NCBI RefSeq assembly: GCF_902806985.1
Contig: NZ_CADCXY010000003.1
Location: 186,001-250,000, forward strand
DNA: 64,000 bases
Direction: 5' to 3'
DNA from: Pseudidiomarina piscicola
GTDB lineage: Bacteria; Pseudomonadota; Gammaproteobacteria; Enterobacterales; Alteromonadaceae
Position numbers and translations under genes: made by a program. Under the pieces are notes generated by a model that saw nothing but the letters and a program-made list of their open reading frames with translations, did not search any database and was not told where the DNA came from. Shown piece by piece: positions 1-8,678 of this stretch (position 1 is the first letter of the stretch; each line of letters begins with the position of its first letter).

Positions 1-1
1 T

Positions 2-262
2 CAGCAGTGGACCGAACTAGGTCCATTTCAAACCGAGCTAAGTTGTTCAGCAAAAAATGAAATTGTTGCTACTATGAAAAATGACAATACGGTAGGTTTA
101 AGTTTCACCTCCGTTTTAGCCGGCAATCGACAAGTTCCCAAACTCGAGGTGCAAGGGCGGGTCGAACCCACCGCAAAAACGCCGCGCGCGATTGCCGATA
201 TGTTAGTGTTTATGGGAAAGCCTGATTCTAGCGGTGCTTACCCGTTCAGGTTTAAACTTTAA
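2..262 (+). CDS. C-terminal end of an unrecognised protein (5' end outside window)
   Basis: The frame is open from base 2 to a TAA at 260-262, so about 86 residues of a longer protein are visible. An ATG at 74 could be read as a start, but the frame stays open upstream to the window edge with no clear ribosome site, so a truncated gene is the better reading. The visible part is polar, has one Cys and ends in FRFKL. I recognise no domain and propose no function. It lies 36 bases before the mscS-like gene on the same strand. Confidence 0.5.
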   Translation, partial: QQWTELGPFQTELSCSAKNEIVATMKNDNTVGLSFTSVLAGNRQVPKLEVQGRVEPTAKTPRAIADMLVFMGKPDSSGAYPFRFKL

Positions 263-298
263 ATCCAGTTTTTAGTTAGAGCACAAGGAGCACACTAA

Positions 299-1126
299 AT
301 GGATCAAATTATAAGTTGGTTCGCCGACAACCAAGACCTTATCGTGAGTTACGTAATTAAGTTTGTGGTTGCCATACTTATTCTGATTGTTGGTCGTATG
401 GTCGCCAACAGCGCCGCCAAGTTTCTTGGCCGCGGCATGACACGTAAAGGCGTAGATGGCGCCGTTATCAGTTTTCTAAGTGCCATCGTCAAGAGCGTGA
501 TCTTTATCGCCGCAATTTTGATGGCGTTGTCGCAGGTGGGCGTGCAAACCACGTCGTTTATTGCCATTTTAGGTGCCGCCGGTTTAGCCATTGGTTTATC
601 GCTACAAGGCTCTTTGGCAAATATGGCCTCAGGTGTTCTTATTATTACCTTCCGTCCGTTCCGTGCTGGTGAGTACGTTGAGGCCGGCGGCGTTTCTGGA
701 ACCGTGCAAGAAGTAAATATTTTCCAAACGATCTTGAAAACGCCCGACAATAAGGTTGTATTTGTACCTAATGCGCAAATTACTGGGCAACCCATCACCA
801 ATTACAGCCGCGAAGCAACACGTCGGGTTGATTTGTTGATTGGCGTTTCTTATGACGCAGATTTAAAGAAAACCAAAGAAGTCTTGGAGTCTGTACTTAA
901 AGCCGACGAACGCTTATTGAAAGATCCTGCATGGAACATTCAGGTGAACGCTTTAAATGACTCGTCTGTGGACTTTATTGTGCGCCCTTGGGTGAATGCT
1001 GCCGATTACTGGCCGGTGTACTGGGATCTTATGCGCGAAATCAAAATTGCACTTGATGAGCATGACATTGGTATTCCATACCCACAAATGGATGTACATT
1101 TACATAAACAGACTTCACAGAATTAG
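299..1126 (+). CDS. mscS: Small-conductance mechanosensitive channel, MscS family
   Basis: At 275 residues it is close to E. coli MscS (286). Three hydrophobic segments lie at about 15-37, 57-80 and 86-118. The third has the Gly/Ala-rich pore helix with AAGLAIGLSLQGSLANMASG, which lines the pore in this family, followed by the FRPF turn and the cytoplasmic beta domain (VPNAQITGQPITNYS). As an inner-membrane channel it should open under membrane tension and release solutes on osmotic downshock. The start is supported by AAGGAG nine bases upstream. It is not obviously linked to the surface genes that follow. Confidence 0.95.
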   Translation: MDQIISWFADNQDLIVSYVIKFVVAILILIVGRMVANSAAKFLGRGMTRKGVDGAVISFLSAIVKSVIFIAAILMALSQVGVQTTSFIAILGAAGLAIGLSLQGSLANMASGVLIITFRPFRAGEYVEAGGVSGTVQEVNIFQTILKTPDNKVVFVPNAQITGQPITNYSREATRRVDLLIGVSYDADLKKTKEVLESVLKADERLLKDPAWNIQVNALNDSSVDFIVRPWVNAADYWPVYWDLMREIKIALDEHDIGIPYPQMDVHLHKQTSQN

Positions 1127-1205
1127 AACAAGGTGCTAATCTTTAAGGTGATCTTGATGAAACTCAAGAGATTGGCCAATCTAAGCACATAGAGGTGTAT
1201 AAATT

Positions 1206-1520
1206 ATGATTAAACGTACCGCATTAGCTGCGGCAATCAGTTTGGTGTTAGCACCAGCTGCCTTTGCCCAGACAGGTGCTTCGAGCGCGAATGGCGACAG
1301 TGATGGTGGTGGTATCATCACTAAAGGCACTGTTGCTGCAGCTGGTGTTGTGGCATTAACCATTGCTGCGACACTAGACCACGACGATTCAGACGTTACT
1401 CCACCGCCGGAGCCAGAGCCTGAGCCGGAACCAGAGCCAGAACCTGAGCCGGAACCAGAGCCTGAGCCACCAGTGACCACAACAACGGCGCCAGTGGTAA
1501 CAACAACGACGGGTAACTAA
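1206..1520 (+). CDS. Small secreted Pro-Glu/Thr-rich protein, YjbE/GfcA-like
   Basis: This 104-residue protein has a signal peptide (cleavage after about residue 21, AAFA), a Gly/Asp-rich stretch, one hydrophobic segment (about 42-57), an acidic patch, a run of Pro-Glu pairs (about 64-90) and a Thr-rich tail. E. coli YjbE and GfcA are small secreted proteins with Thr-rich ends that open operons continuing with YjbF/GfcB, YjbG/GfcC and YjbH/GfcD homologues, exactly the order here. Sequence identity in this family is weak, so the assignment rests on size, composition and position. A strong hairpin terminator follows 20 bases after the stop, so it is probably made in excess over the downstream genes. 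A paralogue lies at 40262-40522. Confidence 0.75.
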   Translation: MIKRTALAAAISLVLAPAAFAQTGASSANGDSDGGGIITKGTVAAAGVVALTIAATLDHDDSDVTPPPEPEPEPEPEPEPEPEPEPEPPVTTTTAPVVTTTTGN

Positions 1521-1539
1521 AAACACGTCGATGACTATG

Positions 1540-1574
1540 AAAATACCGCAGGTGCGCACTGCGGTATTTTTTTT
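1540..1574 (+). terminator. Intrinsic terminator/attenuator between yjbE-like and yjbF-like genes
   Basis: A perfect 10-bp stem (AAATACCGCA at 1541-1550 with its complement at 1560-1569) closes a nine-base loop and runs into eight T residues. It sits inside the operon, so it should act as a partial terminator that lowers expression of the following genes relative to the small secreted protein. Confidence 0.85.
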
Positions 1575-1620
1575 AGGTGGCCCTGAAACTCAAGCAACCA
1601 ACCAGAAAGCGAACTTTCGT

Positions 1621-2313
1621 ATGCGAATCAACTCCCGATTACTTCTTTCCTCTGTACTGTGTTTACTCGTTGTTTCAGGCTGCAGTACCCGTGTAAAAAA
1701 TATGGTTGCGACGGCCGAAACGGCGTTTTTTGGTCATCAAGGAGTCGAGCTAAGCGTTGAACAAGTGGCAGACTACCCTTATGCTGCGGCTTATGTTGGT
1801 ACCGACAAGTTTCCGCAAGTCGTTGCCGTGCTTGATCGCGCCGAGGGTGCGCAGCGGGTCTACCGCAGCGGTGGCGAAGAGGCGATCACCACCTACTACG
1901 GGCGCATCTTAACTGGTGCAGGTATTCCTGGTATGCCGCTGTTTATCAGTCATTATAAGGCCGACCCCTTAGCCTGCTACGCCGCAAAATCGTTAACACC
2001 GCCGGCGGAAAATTGTGCCAATAGTTGGCAGCGCTATCTCGAGCTTGGTAACTATGGTGAAAATAACCATAGTCGTTGGCTGCTGACTTCTAACTTTGAG
2101 CTAGGCAGTAATCGTTCCTACCAGCACCCCGACGGTACCCAATTGCAAGTAACAGAAATCATTGAGAAGGGCCGTACCGATCGCGATACGCGCTTTGAAA
2201 ATACCTTTTATGCCGTCGATGGCCGTATCGTGTACGCCAAACAATGGGTGTCTCCGACGCTTGGGTATGCTGTATGGCGCGAAATGAAAGCCTTCGATGG
2301 AGACCTGCAATGA
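1621..2313 (+). CDS. yjbF: YjbF/GfcB-family outer-membrane lipoprotein
   Basis: The protein has 230 residues. A longer frame opens at 1531, but that would begin before the terminator. The ATG at 1621 gives a clean lipoprotein signal ending in the lipobox VVSGC (Cys21), so I chose it. The body carries the YjbF/GfcB pattern, with a C-terminal WVSPTLGYAVWREMKAF stretch. Family members are small lipoproteins of unknown biochemical role required for exopolysaccharide or group 4 capsule assembly. It overlaps the next gene by four bases (ATGA), indicating coupled translation. Confidence 0.85.
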   Translation: MRINSRLLLSSVLCLLVVSGCSTRVKNMVATAETAFFGHQGVELSVEQVADYPYAAAYVGTDKFPQVVAVLDRAEGAQRVYRSGGEEAITTYYGRILTGAGIPGMPLFISHYKADPLACYAAKSLTPPAENCANSWQRYLELGNYGENNHSRWLLTSNFELGSNRSYQHPDGTQLQVTEIIEKGRTDRDTRFENTFYAVDGRIVYAKQWVSPTLGYAVWREMKAFDGDLQ

Positions 2314-3191
2314 GCGCGAGTAGTCGAACCCACCTACTGTTTTTGGTCAGTGTTGCTGCATTTTTTGGCTTCGCGCTAACGGCTGCTGAAGCTCAGTCAC
2401 AGCCTCAGGCCCAGAAAACAACCGCGGAACCAGTGGTACAGGTAACAATTGGTGAGCAAGTACTCGCTTTTAGTGAGCGGCCACGGCTACTGCGGTTGTA
2501 CCAAGCAGCCGACCTTGCACCAGCGAACTACTGGGCAGCCAGTCGCTTGATAAGTGCGAAGCAAGTCGAACAGTTGGCGCAAAAACGCCAGCACGTGCTT
2601 GAGCGCTTAGAACAGTTAGAGCGTGTGGCGCGCAGCAAACAGCTGCCAGCACTTGCCGCAGCCGCGCAAGGATTCGCTCAGCAGATACCGCAATGGCCTT
2701 TGGTGGGTGCGGAATGGATCGGTCGTACCAAAATTAATGAAAGTCTTGAAGTGCAAAGTGGCGTCGATGTTGAGCGTCGCGCCCTGTTCAGTAGTTTTAG
2801 CGCCGCCTCTAGCGATATGGATGCGAACCCATTATTGCCCGCCGGCAATTATCGATTACTACCGCCAAAAAACCTCGGCCCGTGGCAAGTAACGGTGGTT
2901 TCCGCGCAGGGGCAGCAGCAGTTTGAATTTGACGAGTCCGATACGGTGCGTTCATTACTCCAACGCGCCGAGGCCTTTACCGCCGATAATGATCTTAGTG
3001 AGGTCGAGTTGATTGCGCTTACCGGTTTGGCAGCGCGCACCCAAGTGGCTTATTACAACGACGGCAAAGCATTACCGCCCGTGCACGGGCTTATTTTGAT
3101 CGACCTTGATCTAAGTGGCCTCGATGCCGAGTGGCAGAATTTGAATCAGCAAATCAGCGCGCTGGCGCGCTACTGGAACCCCCAATCATGA
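2310..3191 (+). CDS. yjbG: YjbG/GfcC-family periplasmic polysaccharide protein
   Basis: The protein has 293 residues. The ATG at 2310 overlaps the yjbF stop and is followed by a signal peptide (to about residue 28, AEAQS). The earlier in-frame start at 2244 lies inside yjbF and is rejected. The sequence fits the capsule-biosynthesis GfcC family, with an N-terminal domain followed by a ubiquitin-like, SLBB-related domain (GNYRLLPPKNLGPWQVTVV region). E. coli GfcC is a soluble periplasmic protein. In locus 2 of this window the same domain is fused to the lipoprotein partner. The stop overlaps the next start (ATGA). Confidence 0.85.
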   Translation: MSASSRTHLLFLVSVAAFFGFALTAAEAQSQPQAQKTTAEPVVQVTIGEQVLAFSERPRLLRLYQAADLAPANYWAASRLISAKQVEQLAQKRQHVLERLEQLERVARSKQLPALAAAAQGFAQQIPQWPLVGAEWIGRTKINESLEVQSGVDVERRALFSSFSAASSDMDANPLLPAGNYRLLPPKNLGPWQVTVVSAQGQQQFEFDESDTVRSLLQRAEAFTADNDLSEVELIALTGLAARTQVAYYNDGKALPPVHGLILIDLDLSGLDAEWQNLNQQISALARYWNPQS

Positions 3192-5365
3192 TGTTTTTAC
3201 GCGCTAACAAAGGATCCTCACTGCGCCAAATGAGCGCACTCGCCCTAGCCATCAGTGCGGTGTTCGCCACCCCTGATGTGGTTGCAGAAGAGCACGCCAG
3301 CCAATCAGATTTCGGTGGTGTGGGCCTGATGCAAATGCCAAATGCGCGCTTTGCCGACTATGGCACACTGTCGGGGCTCTATTACGACAACGAAGAATAC
3401 CGTCGACTTGCGGTGAGTTTACAGTTATTTCCTTGGCTTGAGACGACGATTCGTTATAACGATATTCGGCCGATTACCTACAGTGCCAACCCAGAATTCA
3501 GTGGCGATCAAACCGGTAAAGACAAAGGCTTTGACGTTAAGTTACGGTTGCTAAAAGAGAGCTACTGGCTGCCTCAGGTCGCTGTGGGTTGGCGTGACCT
3601 TGCCGGTACAGGTATTTTTGCCGGTGAGTATGTGGTGGCCAGCAAACGCTTTGGCCCCGTCGACCTAAGCCTAGGAATGGGGTGGGGCTACCTCGGCCGG
3701 CGCGATAATATAAGTAACCCTTTTTGTGATGTGGCCGATAAGTTTTGTCAGCGCGAAGGCGGCTTTAGCGGTAGTGGCGGGCGCTTTGAAACCGATAAGT
3801 GGTTCCGTGGTGATGCCTCGTTGTTTGGCGGTATTCAGTACCAAACGCCTTTTGACCCTTTAGTGCTTAAAGCGGAGTACGATGGCAACGACTACAGTCG
3901 GGAACGTTATTTGGGTCAGCTCGACGTCGACTCAGGCTGGAACTTTGGTGCCGACTATCAAGTGAACGATACGTGGACCCTAAAAGTAAGCTACGAACGC
4001 GGCAATACTTTAATGTTCGGCTTCTCGGGCGAAATCGATCTGAACAACATGGGGCAAGTGAAAACCGCCAATCGTCGCGTACCCACCCCCAACACTCGAA
4101 CAGCCTTCGAGCGCCAAGAACAAATTGATGATCCACAGAGCTCGCGTAAATTACGCTCAGAAGCTTGGCGTTTAGCCGGCCTTAGTGTTACCGAGCTACA
4201 AAATGTGCGCTCGGAACAAGCTGAAGAAGCTGAAGAAGCTGATACCTTACGAATCTATAGCAACCAGCTGTATTATCGCGATTACCAGCAAGGTATTCGC
4301 CAAGTAGCGCGTATCGCTGATCAAATTTTGCCAGAGCACTATGATTACGTTGAAGTGGTGCAGCAAAACGATCAGATCCAACTTGCCACTACCAAAATCA
4401 ATTTAGATGTGGCGCGTAAGGCTATTCATAACACCGACTTTGACACGGAGCTGGAAGACGCCTTTAGCCGTGAAGACACCCCGTTAAGCGAGCGTGAGCA
4501 GCAAGGCCTATATCAAGCAGAGTATCGCCGCGGCTGGCCGCGCTTAAGTGTGCGGCCGTTCCTCGATCAAAGCTTTGGTAACCCCGAAAACTTTTACATG
4601 TACCAGTTCGGTTTAGACCTCAATGCCTCGATGTGGCTGGCGCCTGGCACTTTTGCCCATGGCACCGTGAGTGGCAACTTGTTGACCAACTTTGATGACT
4701 TTAACTTCCTTGTCGATGGTTTCAACTCGCCATTGCCACGGGTACGCACCTATGTGCGTGAATACACCACCTTTAGTGATATCTGGCTCGATAACTTGCA
4801 ATTGAGCCATATTAACCAACTGGCGCCCAACGTTTATACCAGTGTTTATGCGGGCTACCTTGAGCGCATGTTCGGTGGCGTCGGTACCGAGTTGCTGTAC
4901 CGTGAGCTTGATAGCAACTGGGCCGTAGGCGTCGACTTGAACTGGGTTAAACAGCGTGACTACGAAAGCCATACGGGCTTTCTTGACTACGACACCTTTA
5001 CCGGCCATGTCACAGGTTATTACCAGCCACAGTTCTTACCTAACACCTTAATTAAGGCTGCTTTTGGAAAATTCCTTGCACAAGACAACGGCTTGCAGTT
5101 AAATGTTGAACATAAGTTTAAAAGTGGTGTCATAGTTGGGGCGTATGCAGCTAAAACCAATGTCTCTGCACGCGACTACGGTGAAGGAAGCTTTACCAAA
5201 GGTTTTTACATCAGTTTCCCGGTGGACCTCTTACAAACTGAACATAGCCCGAACCGCGGTGTTATTAGCTGGACTCCATTGACTCGAGACGGTGGTCAAA
5301 TGCTTAGCCGCAGCGTGCAATTGTTCCATGCAACGGACCTCAGAAGTCCGTTTTATAAAGAATAA
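3188..5365 (+). CDS. yjbH: YjbH/GfcD-family outer-membrane beta-barrel protein
   Basis: The protein has 725 residues, typical for YjbH. The start at 3188 overlaps the yjbG stop, and the signal peptide ends near residue 34 (DVVAEEH). The N-terminal part has the family's SDFGGVGLMQMPNAR motif, then alternating aromatic/polar strands expected of an outer-membrane barrel, a polar middle (about 300-440) and a second barrel-like half containing RMFGGVGTELLYRELDSNWA. YjbH/GfcD proteins are thought to serve exopolysaccharide export or surface attachment. It is clearly a paralogue of the protein at 42169-44403. The gap to gspG is 15 bases, so the secretion genes are probably cotranscribed. Confidence 0.9.
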   Translation: MMFLRANKGSSLRQMSALALAISAVFATPDVVAEEHASQSDFGGVGLMQMPNARFADYGTLSGLYYDNEEYRRLAVSLQLFPWLETTIRYNDIRPITYSANPEFSGDQTGKDKGFDVKLRLLKESYWLPQVAVGWRDLAGTGIFAGEYVVASKRFGPVDLSLGMGWGYLGRRDNISNPFCDVADKFCQREGGFSGSGGRFETDKWFRGDASLFGGIQYQTPFDPLVLKAEYDGNDYSRERYLGQLDVDSGWNFGADYQVNDTWTLKVSYERGNTLMFGFSGEIDLNNMGQVKTANRRVPTPNTRTAFERQEQIDDPQSSRKLRSEAWRLAGLSVTELQNVRSEQAEEAEEADTLRIYSNQLYYRDYQQGIRQVARIADQILPEHYDYVEVVQQNDQIQLATTKINLDVARKAIHNTDFDTELEDAFSREDTPLSEREQQGLYQAEYRRGWPRLSVRPFLDQSFGNPENFYMYQFGLDLNASMWLAPGTFAHGTVSGNLLTNFDDFNFLVDGFNSPLPRVRTYVREYTTFSDIWLDNLQLSHINQLAPNVYTSVYAGYLERMFGGVGTELLYRELDSNWAVGVDLNWVKQRDYESHTGFLDYDTFTGHVTGYYQPQFLPNTLIKAAFGKFLAQDNGLQLNVEHKFKSGVIVGAYAAKTNVSARDYGEGSFTKGFYISFPVDLLQTEHSPNRGVISWTPLTRDGGQMLSRSVQLFHATDLRSPFYKE

Positions 5366-5380
5366 TTATGGAGTAAGACA

Positions 5381-5794
5381 ATGAAACCCAGTGCGCAGCA
5401 ACCTAAGACGTATGGCTTTACTTTAATTGAGTTATTGATCGTTATCGTTATTTTAGGGTTGTTAGCGAGCTTGGTCGCACCGCAAATGTTTGGCAAGGTC
5501 GACTCATCGAAAATCAAGACCGCCGAAACCCAAATGAAAATGCTGGAAACGTCGCTCAGTACCTATCGACTCGATATGGGCCGTTACCCCGAGCGTCTCG
5601 ATGAGCTGTTGAAAAGCGACGACACCAACTGGCAAGGGCCTTACTTTCCGAAAGACGTGCCACCAGACCCATGGGGTAACGACTACGTGTACCGCATGCC
5701 AGGCGATGAAGGCGCACCTTTTACCTTGTTGTCGTATGGTGCCGATGGCCGCGAAGGCGGTGAAGAAAATAACGCAGATATTATTTTACAATGA
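5381..5794 (+). CDS. gspG: Type II secretion major pseudopilin GspG
   Basis: The protein has 137 residues with a prepilin leader cut before Phe in YG-FTLIELLIVIVILG. Glu5 of the mature protein is present, as in methylated pseudopilins. The GspG-specific C-terminal region is present (GPYFPKDVPPDPWGNDYVY and LLSYGADGREGG, with acidic residues that bind calcium in this family). It forms the periplasmic pseudopilus. It is the first gene of the block here, whereas it usually lies in the middle of gsp operons. The stop overlaps the gspE start (ATGA). No prepilin peptidase gene is in the window. Confidence 0.95.
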   Translation: MKPSAQQPKTYGFTLIELLIVIVILGLLASLVAPQMFGKVDSSKIKTAETQMKMLETSLSTYRLDMGRYPERLDELLKSDDTNWQGPYFPKDVPPDPWGNDYVYRMPGDEGAPFTLLSYGADGREGGEENNADIILQ

Positions 5795-7479
5795 GCACTT
5801 TAACCGAACTGTTCACTGAACGTTTTCGGGTGAATCAAGACGACTTAAGCAAAGCGCAGCAATTCCAAAACCGCAACGGCGGCCAACTGGAACAAATATT
5901 GGTGCGCATGGGTGCCTTAAGCTCAGAGTACCTTCCCGCCTACTATGCCGAAGTTTATGAACTGCCGCAGCTGGATGAACAGCGGCAGCAACAACTGTTA
6001 ACCGACGATGCCCATTGGGCAGAACTTCTGCAGGCGCTACCGAGCGACTTGGCAAGTCAATGCTTGGCGCACCAGTGTGTGCCAGTTGGGTACGATGATA
6101 AGCAACAGTTAGAGTTAGTTTGTACCAATCCGAGCCAACCAAGCTTACTTGAATTCATCGCTAGCCTTGCCGAACCTAACTTACAACTGTATGTCGCCAG
6201 CGATGACGCTTACAGTCAGTTGCGTACGCGCTGGTTGGAAGAAAGCGAAGGGCCCAGCGAAGATGCCGGCCTCACCATGCTCGAAGAAGACCGGTTGCGT
6301 GAATTAGCGTCTGAGGCGCCCACGGTGAACCTACTAAATAGCCTTATCGCAAAAGCCTTGCGCCGCCGTGCGTCCGACATGCATATTGAGCCGTGGAAAG
6401 GCAAAGGTCGCGTGCGCTACCGCATCGATGGCGTGTTGCATGAAGCAGATATGATACCGGCACAGATGGTACTGCCCGTGGTCACGCGACTAAAATTGCT
6501 GTCGAGTATGGATATCGCCGAAAAACGTCGCCCGCAAGACGGTAAAATCGAGCTACGCATTGATGGCTTAAATGTTGATGTGCGAGTGTCTGCCTTGCCA
6601 GTGGGTGAGGGCGAAAGCGTGGTCATGCGCTTCTTACTGCAAGACAACTTAGCATACGACGTAAAAACCTTAGGCATCGAGCCTGATGTTGAAGCAGAGT
6701 TACTGCGCGATATTCAAGCCACCTCTGGGGTGGTGTTACTAACCGGACCTACTGGGTCAGGTAAAACCACCAGCTTGTACTCATTCCTGTCGCGGCGTAA
6801 TGACCCGGACGTGAAAATTATCACCATTGAAGATCCGGTCGAGTATCAACTCGACGGCATCAACCAAGTCCACGTGCAAAGTGATATCGGTTTTACCTTT
6901 GCCAATGCATTGCGATCGGTAGTGCGGCAAGACCCCGACATTATCATGGTGGGTGAGATCCGTGATGCAGAAACAGCAGGTATCGCCTTGCAGTCGGCGC
7001 TCACCGGCCACTTAGTTTTCAGTACCTTGCACACCAACGATGCCGCAAGTGCCTATACCCGACTGCTTGATTTAGGCGTGGAAGAATTCCTGTTATCGGC
7101 GGCCATTAAAGTCATTGTTGGGCAACGTCTGGCACGCAAGTTATGCCAGCACTGCAAACAGCCAGATGCTGAAGCCGCCACCCAGTTTGCTGGTATGAAA
7201 ATGGACTGGTTAGTCGAGCGCTACGATGTGCAACCGTCGCTGCATAAAGCCGTGGGTTGCGATAAGTGTGCCAATACTGGCTATGCGGGTCGAGTGGCAC
7301 TGATTGAATACATGCGCTGCGACGAGCAGCTGACCGCCTTGCTCGGTGAAGCAGAATTTTTAACCAAGGCGCGTCGCTTGAACCGTGAACGCGGCTATCG
7401 AAACTTACTCGAAGACGGCGTATTAAAAGCCTTACGCGGTGAAACCACACTTGCAGAAGTGGTGAGGGTTGCAGGCTAA
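5791..7479 (+). CDS. gspE: Type II secretion ATPase GspE
   Basis: This is a 562-residue cytoplasmic ATPase that powers pseudopilus assembly. The N1 domain spans about 1-150. Walker A is GPTGSGKTTS (about 317-326), followed by the Asp box (ITIEDPVEYQ), Walker B (DIIMVGEIRDAETA) and His box (TGHLVFSTLHTN). A zinc-binding tetracysteine module near 452-495 has two CxxC pairs (CQHC and CDKC), typical of GspE rather than PilT. It overlaps both neighbours. A PilB or MshE assignment is less likely because gspG, H-M and D flank it. Confidence 0.95.
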   Translation: MSTLTELFTERFRVNQDDLSKAQQFQNRNGGQLEQILVRMGALSSEYLPAYYAEVYELPQLDEQRQQQLLTDDAHWAELLQALPSDLASQCLAHQCVPVGYDDKQQLELVCTNPSQPSLLEFIASLAEPNLQLYVASDDAYSQLRTRWLEESEGPSEDAGLTMLEEDRLRELASEAPTVNLLNSLIAKALRRRASDMHIEPWKGKGRVRYRIDGVLHEADMIPAQMVLPVVTRLKLLSSMDIAEKRRPQDGKIELRIDGLNVDVRVSALPVGEGESVVMRFLLQDNLAYDVKTLGIEPDVEAELLRDIQATSGVVLLTGPTGSGKTTSLYSFLSRRNDPDVKIITIEDPVEYQLDGINQVHVQSDIGFTFANALRSVVRQDPDIIMVGEIRDAETAGIALQSALTGHLVFSTLHTNDAASAYTRLLDLGVEEFLLSAAIKVIVGQRLARKLCQHCKQPDAEAATQFAGMKMDWLVERYDVQPSLHKAVGCDKCANTGYAGRVALIEYMRCDEQLTALLGEAEFLTKARRLNRERGYRNLLEDGVLKALRGETTLAEVVRVAG

Positions 7480-8678
7480 TGGCACTGTTCACTTATGTGG
7501 CTTACAACACCAGCGGTGTCGAACAGAAGGGCCGCATTGACGCCATTGACCTCGCGAGCGCTAAAGCTCGGCTTGAACATCAGCAGTTATTGGTGGCAGA
7601 CATCAAAGAAGCGTCATCGGGGCTCAACGCCAATGTGTTTGGCGAACGTGGCCTGACCATCAAAGACGTCGAATTTTTTACCGCAGAAATCAGTTTGTTA
7701 CTTACCTCAGGTCTGCGTGTCGACAAGGGCTTGCAGATCCTCTTACACAACGTTGAAAAACCTGCCTTGCGCGACATGCTGCAAAACGTACTGCAACAGC
7801 TCAAGCAGGGGCATAAATTATCGGAAAGCATAGCGGCCTTTCCGGTGTTCAGTTCGCTCTACATTGGCTTGGTGCAAATTGCCGAAGAAACCGGCGAATT
7901 GGCGGCAACCTTCCAGCGCTTGGCCGACGAATTGCATTACCAGATGGACTTACGCGAAAAAATCAAACAAGCCTTGGTTTACCCTGCGGTGATCTTGACC
8001 GTGTGTGTGGCCGCTATCGTATTTATTTTTAATTTCGTGGTGCCGAACCTCACCTCATTGTTTCAAGATCAGCAGAACCTGCCAGGCTACACCGTGGCCT
8101 TGCTTGCGGTCAGCGACTTCTTTAACAACTACCAGTTATGGCTAGCGCTTGGGCTTGTGGCAACCGGTGTTGGCCTTTGGTATTACCGTGAGCACTCATT
8201 TGTCAAAGCCCTTGGCAGCAAATGCCGAGAGCGCTTACCGGTGGTGGCGAACGCAAATCTGCTGGTTGAACGAATCCGCTTTAACGCGGCCCTGCACGTA
8301 ATGCTAAGCGCAGGCGTTGCCATTGATCGCAGCATGAAACTGGCCGCCAAAACCCTCCGCACCGAGTCGTTACGCAACGAAGTGGCACGGGCCGCCGAGC
8401 GGGTGAACCGTGGTGAAGGGCTCGCCGATTGTTTAAGTGAATCACGGCTGTACCCGCCGTATTTTGCGGCACTGCTGAGTATCGGCGAAGAAAGTGGTGA
8501 GTTAGCACGAGTATTTGGCGAAATTGCCGACCGCTCGCGCAGAACCTTTTATAGCTGGGTGACACGTTTCACCAGCTTACTCGAACCCGCACTTATTCTC
8601 TTTATGGGGGCTGTGGTCGGCACTATTGTCGTCATTATGATGCTCAGTATCTCTGCCGTCACAGACATGCCTATATGA
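7479..8678 (+). CDS. gspF: Type II secretion inner-membrane platform protein GspF
   Basis: The protein has 399 residues, about the usual length. Two copies of the GspF cytoplasmic domain (about 65-185 and 270-390) carry the repeated signature around GLVQIAEETGELA and LLSIGEESGELA. Three membrane segments lie at about 165-190, 215-235 and 370-395. It links the GspE motor to the pseudopilus. The ATG shares its A with the gspE stop, and its own stop overlaps the gspH start by four bases. Confidence 0.95.
   Translation: MALFTYVAYNTSGVEQKGRIDAIDLASAKARLEHQQLLVADIKEASSGLNANVFGERGLTIKDVEFFTAEISLLLTSGLRVDKGLQILLHNVEKPALRDMLQNVLQQLKQGHKLSESIAAFPVFSSLYIGLVQIAEETGELAATFQRLADELHYQMDLREKIKQALVYPAVILTVCVAAIVFIFNFVVPNLTSLFQDQQNLPGYTVALLAVSDFFNNYQLWLALGLVATGVGLWYYREHSFVKALGSKCRERLPVVANANLLVERIRFNAALHVMLSAGVAIDRSMKLAAKTLRTESLRNEVARAAERVNRGEGLADCLSESRLYPPYFAALLSIGEESGELARVFGEIADRSRRTFYSWVTRFTSLLEPALILFMGAVVGTIVVIMMLSISAVTDMPI

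Noticed and set aside
1181-1480. Minus-strand frame with a long Gly-Ser repeat
   Set aside because: It is the antisense of the Pro-Glu repeat in the small secreted protein; it has no ribosome site, and the + strand gene has a signal peptide and operon context.
5791-8678. Type IV pilus or MSHA pilus operon instead of type II secretion
   Set aside because: GspE has the tetracysteine module, a GspK without Glu5 is present, and the H-I-J-K-L-M series with a secretin is specific to type II secretion.
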